In this document: positions 48,115-59,544 of the stretch, one piece after another | Position numbering within the stretch: position 1 is the first letter of the stretch | How the letters are laid out: each line of letters starts with the position of its first letter | Origin: Anisus vortex | Lineage: Eukaryota; Mollusca; Gastropoda; Planorbidae | Length of the DNA stretch: 64,000 bases | Direction of reading: 5' to 3' | Assembly: GCA_949126835.1 (NCBI GenBank) | Contig: OX421505.1 | Location: forward strand, 4,592,587-4,656,586 | The notes under the pieces: generated by a model | The model's database searches: none | The model's input: only the letters and a program-made list of their open reading frames with translations | Told to the model about the DNA's origin: nothing | Program-made: the position numbers and the translations under genes

Positions 48115-49530
48115 GTGGGCCACGAAGCCATCGACATGGTATTCGCAGCTAGACAGCTCCAAGAGAAGTGCCAAGAGCAGAACTTAGACCTGTATTCAAT
48201 TTTTATCGATCTGACCAAGGCCTTTGACTCAGTCAGCAGAGATGGCCTATGGAAAATCATGGCAAAGTTCGGCTGCCCAAGAAAGTTCATAGCTATGGTA
48301 AGGCAGTTTCATGACGGTATGCAGGCTCGTGTCCAGGACAATGGAGAGATGTCTGAACCCTTCCCAGTGACAAATGGCGTCAAGCAGGGATGCGTTCTGG
48401 CTCCAACACTGTTCAGTCTAATGTTCACAGCCATGCTCAGTGATGCATTTAGGAATGGACCTGAGGGTGTAGACATTAGGTACCGCACTGATGGCGGGCT
48501 GTTCAACCTTAGGAGACTCAAAGCAAAAACAAAGGTCAGGTCTGACACCATTCATGATTTACTATTTGCCGACGACTGCGCTCTCAATGCCGGCTCTGAA
48601 GCTGATCTGAAACACAGTGTTGAAACATTTTCCAGTGCATTCTCAAACTTTGGACTTACCATCAGCACTAAGAAGACAGAAGTCCTGTACCAACCAGCCC
48701 CCGGAAAGCCCTACGTCGAGCCAAACATCAGTATCAATGGTGAAAAAATATAAACAGTAAACCGCTTTACGTACCTTGGTAGTACACTGTCTCAGGGTGT
48801 TGTCATTGATGATGAAGTAAACCTCCGTATCTCAAAAGCCAGTGCAACCTTTGGAAGTCTGTACAAAAATGTTTGGACCAGAAGGGGCATTAGCACCCAA
48901 ACCAAAATAAAAGTCTACAGAGCAGTCGTGCTCCCTACTTTACTATATGCATGTGAGACTTGGACTGTTTATCAACGACATGCTAAGCTCCTAAATCACT
49001 TCCACACAAAAAGCCTGAGAAAAATCCAAAATATCAAATGGCAGGACAAAATTCCAGACTTTGAGGTACTCGCCAGGGCAGGACTCCCAAGCATCCACAC
49101 AAGTCTGATGCAGTCTCAACTTCGCTGGGCTGGGCATGTTATACGCATGCCTGACTGCCGTGTTCCAAAGAGGCTCTTCTATGGCGAGCTAAAAAACGGT
49201 CAGCGAGCTCGCATTGGTCCAAAAAAGCGATATAAAGACACCCTCAAGGCATCACTCAAAGCGTTCTCCATTAAAGAGGACTCCTGGGAGGTGACAGCCA
49301 AAGACCGTGCCTCATGGCGCTCAGCGGTCCATGAAGGAGCAGCTCTTTGCGAAGAGCAAAAACAGAGAGCAGCTGAGTCCAAGAGACAAGCCAGGAAAGA
49401 TCGTGCCCTAGAGCCCATTGTCGACGCTCTGACCTTCCCCTGTACGGTTTGCAGTCGTACCTTCCGCGCAAGGATAGGCCGCTTTAGCCACATGAAAACC
49501 CACCGCACAGCCACACCCCATACTTCATAG
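48115..49530 (+). pseudogene. LINE reverse transcriptase and C-terminal C2H2 domain
   Basis: Readable motifs in order are I-D-L-T-K-A-F-D (RT motif A), G-V-K-Q-G-C-V-L-A-P (motif B), L-L-F-A-D-D-C (catalytic motif C), then S-T-K-K-T-E-V. A single in-frame TAA at 48751-48753 interrupts it, after which the frame continues to 49530. That part includes L-R-W-A-G-H-V-I-R-M-P and a C-x2-C...H-x3-H finger near the end. The N-terminal part of RT is deleted, so it is inactive. Confidence 0.87.
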
Positions 49531-49594
49531 GACGACAAAAATGGTCATCGTCGATCACGACGGACGAACAACAACAACAACAACAATATGTTAT

Positions 49595-49900
49595 ATACAC
49601 TCTTTCTCTTCTATAAAGAAGACAATTGCATTCTACGATATCTGTGGATTAAACAGAGTCTTGCATCGGGATTATAGTTTTAAATGATTTTAAGTTATTG
49701 GGTTCCTTGTTTTTTTTTTTTCAGGTAACCCTTTCCATGTCCGGATGCCACTCGGAAAAATGAAGAGTATTATAATATACGTTTGTCCTTGCATATGTCA
49801 TAAAAAAACACATACTTTATCCTCGTTTTTATTTAAAAATTGCAACATATTGTTATTGTGTTGTTATTTCTAAGAAGCGCCGCAATAAGGGGGCTACCCC
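49595..49900 (-). mobile_element. Minus-strand LINE 3' end beside the minisatellite
   Basis: The last minisatellite unit runs directly into CTTCTATAAAGAAG, the hairpin of the LINE/SINE tail in reverse, and then the W-N-x-L-P-type coding remnant near 49725-49750. Confidence 0.6.
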
Positions 49901-50966
49901 GCTTTTCACAAGAATGTATCTTATCAAATATTGAAGTGGGGCGCAAAATTTGTATTTCTGGACATGGGCAAGCGCGGGCGAGATATTTTCTTATTGTTGC
50001 TCTGTTTCTAAGTTAAAATGTTATGCTTTAGGGCCTATGTTTTGTTCGTTGCCCTTCTTTCATTTTGTTGTTTTGTGTTTAGTTATTTCACTATGTGTGT
50101 TATACTTGTCAGTTGTGAATATTCGCCAGTAATGAACATTGTAGCTCTTTTTAGGATTAGTTGTAGTTCTTAAATAATTTATTTAGTTGATGGAAGGAGA
50201 TACAGAAGATGCATTCATTGCATTTCTATTATTGGTCTAACTAATGTAAGTTAGCATATTAACATTATTTTCTTTTTATGAAGGCTAATCTATAATATAG
50301 ATAGAAACATTTACTTATATACATTTTCGTTTTCCTAAACTTTCATTTTAACGAAATTAATACAATAAATATATTTTTGTTTAAATTCTAATTCATATTA
50401 TAAGATATTTTTTTCTTTTGGTCGTAAGAAGAAAAGAAAAACAACAACAATAAAAAAATACTATTGACATTCGAAAAATATTTTCAAGGTAACTAACTGA
50501 GTAATGCTTTGTAGATGTGTGTCATTTTTATTGTTGTTTCCCTTGGATCATTGTTTGAAGAAAACGTGACATCGTTTAGATTTGTTCAAGTTAATTATTT
50601 AAATTTAATTTCTTTTAATAACTTAGAGTTACTAGAGAAACCATACCAATAACTTTAAAAACAAAATATGTTATGTTTTAATCTCAATCTCTTTTAAACG
50701 TTAAGTATTTTTCTTACGTTTTCTTATATTTATTAGATTGTTAATCTTTTAATACTAATTAAATCAATTTTTGATAGTTTGTTTATATATATTCAAGTGC
50801 ATGTCGAGAGTAGATGACAAGATGTCCTATTGTCGATAACCTTTGTTTAAAATGTTTCTTATTGAATTTCATTAAATCTAAAATTGAATAAACAGATTTA
50901 TAACAACATAAACATAATGTGACAGATATAAACAACAATAAGATATCAAGATATAAATGTATAAAG

Positions 50967-50972
50967 TTTATT
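50967..50972 (-). terminator. Poly(A) signal of gene D
   Basis: AATAAA on the minus strand about 60 bases after the stop codon. It is closer to the stop than in A because part of the 3' UTR is missing. Confidence 0.6.
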
Positions 50973-51026
50973 CATTTACAAAAAGAAAATAAATTGTTAC
51001 AATTTTTTACAAGTAATTCAATACAA

Positions 51027-51967
51027 TTACAAGATCCAACCAACTCCACTGTAATTAAGTCCAGACTTTAAACTTCCAGTATGGACAAGGTCAGTAGACA
51101 AACTACCACCAACATACCCTACACAGTGGACATTGGCTCCACTACTTCCTGGACATGTACATGTTGTGTAGGTAAACTTATGGTCATACTCCCCACTCCC
51201 CTCCTTTACTTTGTCCTTCCATTGACCAACACTAACCTGTTTAGAACATCCATGAGGATGTGACACTATAAAGTTCAACTTGTCAATATCTCGAGATTTA
51301 ATGTATTTATTACCGACTTTCACACAGACATCATCAAAATGTTTCTTCATTTTCTCCAATTTATTTCCCAAATTTTCATCACAAGTCACACAGGTAAACA
51401 AACACACGTCTTGCTCAATGTTTACATAACTAACACATACCTTATCTTTAAGAATAACCAATTCACTATCTTCACTATCATAAAACAATCTCAAGGTCGT
51501 GTGGCTTGCCTCAATGTCATCAACAACCACATGTGCAGCTGTATCCACATAAATCCTCCACCAAACTTTGCTGGGTTTGTCTGAAGCTTTACATTTATCA
51601 CATGGACATGGTGGATAGTCACTGTCTTCATCTTCATCTGTGTACTTCACCACTAGACTCACCCTCCCAGTTCCTGTCCTCAATGTTTTCTTTCCTCTCA
51701 GTTCAGACAAAAAATATGGAATCTTTGTGTTTGGCCAAAACTCTGGTCTTCGTGGACTGGTCATGGTGACACTTAGTCTAACTGTCAGGTCAGCTGTAGC
51801 TTTGATGTATTCATACAAATCACTGTCCTGGTGACCTTCAGGTAGATGTTTTAAGCTGAATGATTCAATAGGTATAAACTCTGGATGACCTGGATTCTTC
51901 TTACAGTTTGTCACATGCTGGTGTAAATCCTGTTCTCCACAAAGTAAAACCTGATTCTCATGTTCAC
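51027..51967 (-). CDS. Gene D exon 5: trypsin-fold peptidase domain
   Basis: The exon encodes 313 residues from the acceptor beside 51967. T-A-A-H-V, C-V-T-C-D-E, S-H-P-H-G and C-P-G-S-S-G-A are all kept and the frame is intact. It is near-identical to A over long stretches yet differs in clusters: after the G-T-G turn, before the His motif, before C-V-T-C-D-E, after G-S-S-G-A (Asn instead of Thr), and at the last residues. Confidence 0.8.
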
Positions 51968-54900
51968 CTGTACAGGTAAATACAAATATTAACAGACGTA
52001 ACTTTATGCAATACATGAGGCTTCTAAATATCAACTTTTATCCAACAAACAAGATAATATTTTAGATTAAAGCTATATTCTTCTTCTATTAGCCAGTCTG
52101 CAGAGCTGTTTGCTCTTTTGCAGTCAATGCCAGACAAACATATTTACATGTCTTTTTCAGCTGTTTAATACTGCTATATAGTGTGTTGGTAAAGGTAGGT
52201 TGAGGGGGAGCAAGGTGCGTCTGAGGTCGGTTAGCCCAGGGCTTTATATGTTATATGTAATAATAATATAAAAATTTAGACGTAAACATATATTTATTTT
52301 TACATTATTTTATCAATGAATTATATTATGAATTACCAATGAGCAAAAACCTTTCATCTTTTATCTTGTCTTCTTTTTGGTCAGTAACTTGACAAACACA
52401 ATATGAAATAGTTAGTTAACATATTTTTTAAATTCAATTATTTAATAAAGATAGGCTATTACATAATTTATATTTGTATATCTATATTTAATTAAAATAT
52501 TAAATAGAAATACCTTCACAGTTATTTTCCTTACAATCTGGACTTGGATATTTCTGGATCAAATTTTTCTTCTATGGAGAGAAAAAAAGGGAATTTTTAT
52601 TTTTATTTTCTTATAAAACAATTGAACTTATTACTAACAAATTATATAGCCTAATATATACGAATTTTTGAAAATATTAGTAGCCTAAATTAAAACTTTC
52701 CCTTTAATCAAAATAGTTTTTACTTTAAATTCTTAAAACATTTAATTAATACTCAATTTTAATTTACTTAAAGTATATTCAAATAATCTAACTTGATTAA
52801 TACAAGGTGTAATTTTTATGTTTAAAAAATTGTTCTTTAAAAATTGGGTTTTTCATATTAACTGAATCTTTTATTTACCATATTTAAATTTAAAATTTGT
52901 AGGCCTAGACAAAATATAAAACAAAAAGTTTCCCCATCAAACCATTTTGATTTAGTGGCCTGTGAACAAACAATCACAAGTTTCTGTGGCCAACACATAC
53001 TTGGGGACTCTATGGCTAAAATAATGACCAGCCACCTTAACTTTACCCTAATTATTGTTAGGTACACATCAGATCTGGGTAAAAACCAGACCCAGGTACA
53101 ATTCTAGCCTTCACCATGAATTGAACCCAGGACCATTGGTATGCACGAATAGCGCGCTTCCGCTAGGTACTAGGCAAGCATCTCTTACTACAGAACCAAT
53201 GTTGGAATAAATTCAAAATAATAAAACAAACAATATCTAAACTATTTACATGTAAAATAAATATTTACATTTTATTAACAATTCCGTTAATTAAAAATTG
53301 AGTTTTTCTTAAGTTATTAGCCTGTTAACAGTATTTATTTTAATTATGTAAGCCTAGCCAACATATATGGAACCATTGTTAGAATGATAACAAAATATTG
53401 AACCAAACAATATAAATATAAGAACTATTAAACTGAAAAATATATTAACTTGTATATATCAAAAGAACACAATGTGATTATTTTCATTTGGCTCTTTAGG
53501 TTAATGTAACTAAAATGTTTACTTATAATTGAGTTATGGCTATTCATAGGCCTACTAATAAAGTTGTTTTTGTACATATTTGTTTATTATATTAGGTCTT
53601 TGAGTTTGTTTTTTGTTTTGTTTACATGTTCTCATAAAAATGTAAGTAGCCTATTTTTTTGTTAAATAGCACTAAATTGACTAAATGTATTTATTAGTTC
53701 TTTTGAAGACTAAAAAAACTAAACTTATTAAAGTGATTCTTGATTTAGTTCACAAATTTATGCAAAAGATAAAAGGTGCAGTTTGAGTAGGCCTAAGCTT
53801 TTTTAAATTTTAATATAACAACTATAGGCCTATATAATATATATAGTCTAAAGTAATAAACTCTCATAAAAACTAAATTTAAACAAATTTATAAGTTGAA
53901 AAACAAACATAAAAATTAATTAAAATTACTATATTTAAAACAAGCAACTTCAATTTTAATAGATGTTTGGAATATAGACTCAAGATAAAAGATGCATTTA
54001 GTGTAAGTTATTTAATTTAAATTTTAATAATAGGCCTGCTACTAATATTATGATAAAAAATCATAAAAAACTAAATAAGGAACATTTCAAAATGAATAAC
54101 AAAAAAAATAAACAATAAAAAAACCATTTATTAAAACATCTTTAATTAAAAAATTAGAATGAGCTTTAGACTAGATTAATTATTTCAGACTTATAAAAAA
54201 GACTAAAACTTATCATAATTTATAATCATAATATAGGCCAAGCAAGGACACCAGGCAGGTCTAGTGTTTTAGTATAGACTATAGTACTATAGACATTGAC
54301 ATTGTGACCACAAGAATTATAAACTCAATCAATTAACAAACATTAATAACTTAAATAAAATTGCAACACAATTTGGTAATTTAAAATTAATGAACATAAA
54401 TTATTACTACCAAGACTCTAAAGGCCTACTAATTATATTATATAGTTAATCGAAATATGAAAATACAATAATATAAAAAAGATCTAGTAGGCCTATCGGT
54501 ATAACGTAAGCCGTACAGTAGGCCTAAAGTCATACTATAGACTATAGTTATAAGTTAGGCCTATAGTTTAGTGAATGGTGAGAGTCTTAAATTTGCTCTT
54601 ATTAAATTGAAACGTAGCCTATTCTATTATCTAATAATAATAAAACAAATATCTGCACTTTGCAAACCATAATCATACTTTAGAATTGTATTCAACTTCA
54701 ACTAATATAAATTACTTTGAGCTAATGGACAATGACTATGCTGATATGACTAGAGACTATTTATAGGCTACTCTTTCTGTTTCTCGATTTAAGTATTTTA
54801 AGAGTTAAGTCTAGCTAGCAGCGGAACTATCATTCATTATATTAAAATTATAATAAGCCGCATAAACTACAGTTTATAATAAAACGCAAATGCCAGCTAT

Positions 54901-57900
54901 TGTCTACTGGAAATATCTGTGTCTAAGCCTAAATACTGACCACTTAATGACTAACACTAAAAACTTTGATTTAAAGCCTTCTTCTTCTTCTTTAAATGCC
55001 AGGTCTGGAGCAGACATCGGCGGTCATGACTCTCCATTCTTTCCTGTTGTTAGCTATTTGCAGAAAGTTATTATTACTTATGTTGTTGTTCGTGGCCCAT
55101 TCGTTCAGGCTTTCTACATATGTTAGCCTTTGTCTTCCTATGTCTCTCTTACCAGATATTTTCCCACACAATGCCAGTCTTTCTATACCATTTTTCCTAT
55201 AGATGTGTCCTAGAAATTTCATCTGTCTATTCCTAATGGTGTTAATGAGTTCTCTTGAGGTACATGCTGTTTTCAACACCTCTGCATTAGATTTCTTTTC
55301 AGTCCATGATATTCTCATCATCCTTCTTAGAAACCACATTTCTACTGCCTCTAATCTTTTCCTTGTTTCATTATCTACCGTCCAACATTCACATCCATAT
55401 AGAAGAACAGACCAAACATATCCCTTCAGTATGCGCATTTTGGTACATATTCTGATATTCCTGTTTTTCATGATATTGCTTAAAGCTCATGAAGCTGTTT
55501 TTAGCTGTTGCGATTCTTCTCTTTATTTCTTTGATGCATTTGCCTTCCTGTGTTATTGTATAGCCTAGATACTGAAAAGAACTTATTTGCGTGATGTTTT
55601 CGCCTTCACTGGATAGAGAGCATCCTGGAGGTTGTGTTTTATTAGAGATTACCATTACTTCGGTCTTACTGAGATTGAGTGTTAATCCTTTAAGTCGGCT
55701 CTCTTCTACCACCTTATTTAGAATAGTTTGCAAGGCACTTTCTGATTCTGCTATTAGTACTGTGTCGTCTGCATATCTCAGATTATTTATATTCTTTCCT
55801 CCAACTTTAATACCATCTAGGTGTTCGATATTCCGGAGTATTATTTCACTGTAGATGTTGAAGAGGTCTGGTGATAAAACACATCCCTGTCTTACTCCTC
55901 TCTTTATTGGTTTGAATGCACTTAACTCCCCTTCATATCTTATGGCAACTTCTTGCTCCCAGTATAGATTTCTTATTATTCCCAGGTCTTTACCATCTAT
56001 GTCCAGATGTTGTAATATATTAAATAGATCTTGATGTTTGACTTTGTCAAATGCCTTAGAATAATCTATAAAGCATAGATACAGGTCTTTTTGCATCTGG
56101 ATGCATCTTTCAATTAACATAGATAAGGTGAAACTAACATTTCTTGTGCTTTTATCTGCAACAAATCCAAACTGGGTTTCTGAAATTTCAGGACGAATTT
56201 TACTTCTTATTCTTTCCATGATTATCTTACTTTATTACTTAACGCCTTAAGTAAAAGTAATCATTTAATTTAGTAGCAAACACGTCGAAGTTCTAAGGTA
56301 AAAGAGTATCGTCTGCTATGCACTAGGTCTACGCTACGACCTTCGCCTTGCAGAGAAAGAAAATGAAAAATGAAACCCGCGACAATTGTGCGCTACTATT
56401 TTAGTAAACGGAGTGTCTGCGCGTCCGGCGACCGGACGTATAGCGCGGGAGATATACGTCCGGCGACCGGACAAATAGTGCACGAGATATGTGTCCGGCG
56501 ACCCAAGTCACGTGACCGACCAAAAAAAAAAAAGCACACGGCTACTGGCGCATGCGCATAATCGTTTATTCTTGTCCGAGTTGCTTAATTACTATTTGTT
56601 GTATGTTTTGTACCAAGGAATCGTGGCCTAGTTGTCAGTACCGTGTTCTGACAACCGGTGTGTCGCAGGTTCGACACCAGCTATCACCGTCTTTTTTTAT
56701 TTATATTAAATTCAATTACAATAAAACGAGATTTTATGCTATTATCTTCTTTTTTTTTTGCAATTCCCGATTCTAAATGAAGTAATTGTAATTCAACTTC
56801 CGTTTTATTAAATCGAATTTTTTTCGACTTTAAATGAATACTTGTAGGCCTATTAATATAATTAATCCTATTATCATTGACTATAATAAGATGGACCGCT
56901 TGCTCTATTTTTAGAGCTTATGTTCTTTTTCCGTGCGCACACAACACTGATCTATAAATGTTTCCGCTCTGTACTACTTTCGATTTTAATTTTTCATTGA
57001 GAAAACCATAGACTATAATATACATGGGCCACTTGCTTTAGTTTTTTATGCTATTATCTTCTATTTTTTGCAATTCCCGATTCTAAATGAAGTAATTGTA
57101 ATACAAGTTCCGTTTTATTAAATCGCATTTTTTTCGACTTTAAATGAATACTTGTAGGCCTATTAATATAATTAATCCTATTATCATTGACTAGCCTATA
57201 ATAAGATGGACCGCTTGCTCTATTTTTAGAGCTTATGTTCTTTTTCCGTGTGCACACAACACTGATCTATAAATGTTTCATCTCTGTACTACTTTCTATT
57301 TTAATTTTTCATTGAGAAAACCAAAGCGATTCAATAAAACGGAAGTGCAAAGTATATTACGAATCGGGAATTCAGAAAATCAGTGTTTCAAGTCATCATA
57401 TAGCAGAAATACTAAAGCAAGCGGTCCATGTATATTATAGTCTATGAGTATGAGAAAACCAAAGCGATTCCATAAAACGGAAGTGCAAAGTATATTACGA
57501 ATCAGGAATTCAGAAAATCAGTGTTTCGAGTCATCATATAGCAGAAATACTAAAGCAAGCGGTCCATGTATATTATAGTCTATGAATATATACAAACATT
57601 AAAATCAGGCGTAAATTTAGAACTGTTCAATTTCTTTTTGAGACGTAATTATAATTAGAAAAAAAATGTGGCACCATAAAGAGAGGGTGAAAGGATGGTT
57701 AAACATTAGGCCGTGAAGCAGGCTGGTCCAGCGGTTAGTTCACCGGACTGTCAACCAAAAACCAACGGACAGGTCGCGGGTTCTATCCCTGTCGCCCTGT
57801 AGGAGTTTTGGGCCTAGTGGACGTAATAATCTTCTATCTAGAAGGAACGTCTGTAAACTTATAAGAAAAACTTATAAGATATCCATATTGTGTGCCGTTT

Positions 57901-59508
57901 TGTATTAAAGATCTTTCTAGAACCATTTAGCTTTGTCTCCTAGCATAGAGTAATGTCCGTGTTCTTAGTTGTATGTTAAATGCGCTCTGAGCTTACATTA
58001 TGTTTGTTGGAAGCGCTATACAAATATTATTCTTATTATTCACTTTGTCTAAGCCTACCGCAAATCGGCAAGAAATAAAAGGTCGCTTTAAACCTTGACT
58101 CATGTTGGCTGTTGGCAGTTTGGAGTGCGAACATCACGACAAGCCTATATTACTATCTTATAATTAACAGTAGCAACCATTTCTATGATCTAATAAGCTA
58201 GTTGTAAATATACATAAATGTTAATATTATAGTTATGTCTATATCTGTAATAGATGGGTCTATATTTTGTATTTCAGAGTTCTTTATTATTTGTATGACT
58301 CAAGCTATAAAAAGTTATTGATATAGGCTTACCTTGGCAAAAAAGTCATTTTCTCCTTCAGTCCCAGATGATACTGAAAGTATATACAGCCTTATAAATA
58401 TATAATGTTTATTTTAATATAATGTATAGTTAAACTATTTAAATTGTGTGTTTAAATTCTATTTTGGCTTAGGTGCGCAGCTACTAATACTAATATCATC
58501 ACTATACCGAAAACCACCGCATTTGTAAACTACGCACATGTTTCATAAGCAGTAGCGTACCGGTACTAGATCTAGACCGGATAGATGGGAAGGATGCCCT
58601 GACGCCAAAGTTTGAAAATGTGCCAAAATGTTTTTTTTTATTTATTCGTATACAGCTTATTGCTACTAAATGTAAACAAAACTTTCTAAATAAGCGCCAA
58701 TATCAAACCCCGCCCCATTTGCCTCATTTTCTCTATTTACGCCACTGTGTACAATGGACCACATTAGACACAGTTGTTGTAATGTTAGTGTCAGGATCTA
58801 TGTATGTTATAATATGGCTTTGCTGCGTAAGTAAGTAAAGTACCATTCGGACCAAACTGATCATAGGGCTGGTAAAGCAACGTTCACAAGTTTCTGTGGC
58901 CACGGCATACTGTGGGGGGGGGGGGGGGGGGGGGGTGGCCAGCACAGTGCTCAGCCGCCTTTTATTTTACCCTAACTATTGACATATACCAATCAGAGCT
59001 GGGAACAAATCCTTGCCTGCACCAGGATTCGAACCCAGAACCTTCGGATCGCCAGTCAAGCGCGCTGCCGCTCGGCCAACGCTCTCCCTAATCAAGTTAA
59101 ATTTCCATTCATTTCGAGCTATACAAATATATTTTCTCAACTTATTAGCGGAAGTGACACTATATAGGCAATCAGCTAATAATACAAGAGTATTCAAAAC
59201 TATGCTGAATAGATAACTGCTAAACCCAGCGGGCTTACTATGTTATATAGACGGGGAAACAACGTGAAAAAAAACGAAAACTCGTGATTTCCACGTTTTT
59301 TCCCCGTCGATACGACATGATGTGCCAGCTGAGAAATAAATCGCACTAGCCATCAGGCTAGCAAGGTGGAATGGGGAAATATTGGGGTCGGGGGGGGGGG
59401 GCAAGGAAGGCAAACGATATAAACTGGAAGGAAGGCCAATATTGCAATAGTGAAATAGTTATGATAGTATTATAACATAGACTATAACTATAATACACAC
59501 ACACACAT

Positions 59509-59544
<36 letters not shown>

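Larger units (their letters stand above)
46697..49588 (+). mobile_element. LINE inserted into the 30-bp minisatellite, internally deleted
   Basis: A block much richer in G+C than its surroundings begins right after a minisatellite ATATGTTATATA and ends in (ACA)n. ATATGTTATATA then resumes, a roughly 12-bp duplication of the target. It carries endonuclease, reverse-transcriptase and C-terminal zinc-finger coding remains in order. The middle of the endonuclease and the start of the reverse transcriptase are missing. Confidence 0.88.

Noticed and set aside
56618..56695. Possible genuine tRNA gene
   Set aside because: A- and B-box spacing fits, but the acceptor arms do not pair convincingly and a T-rich tail follows, so it is listed as a SINE head.
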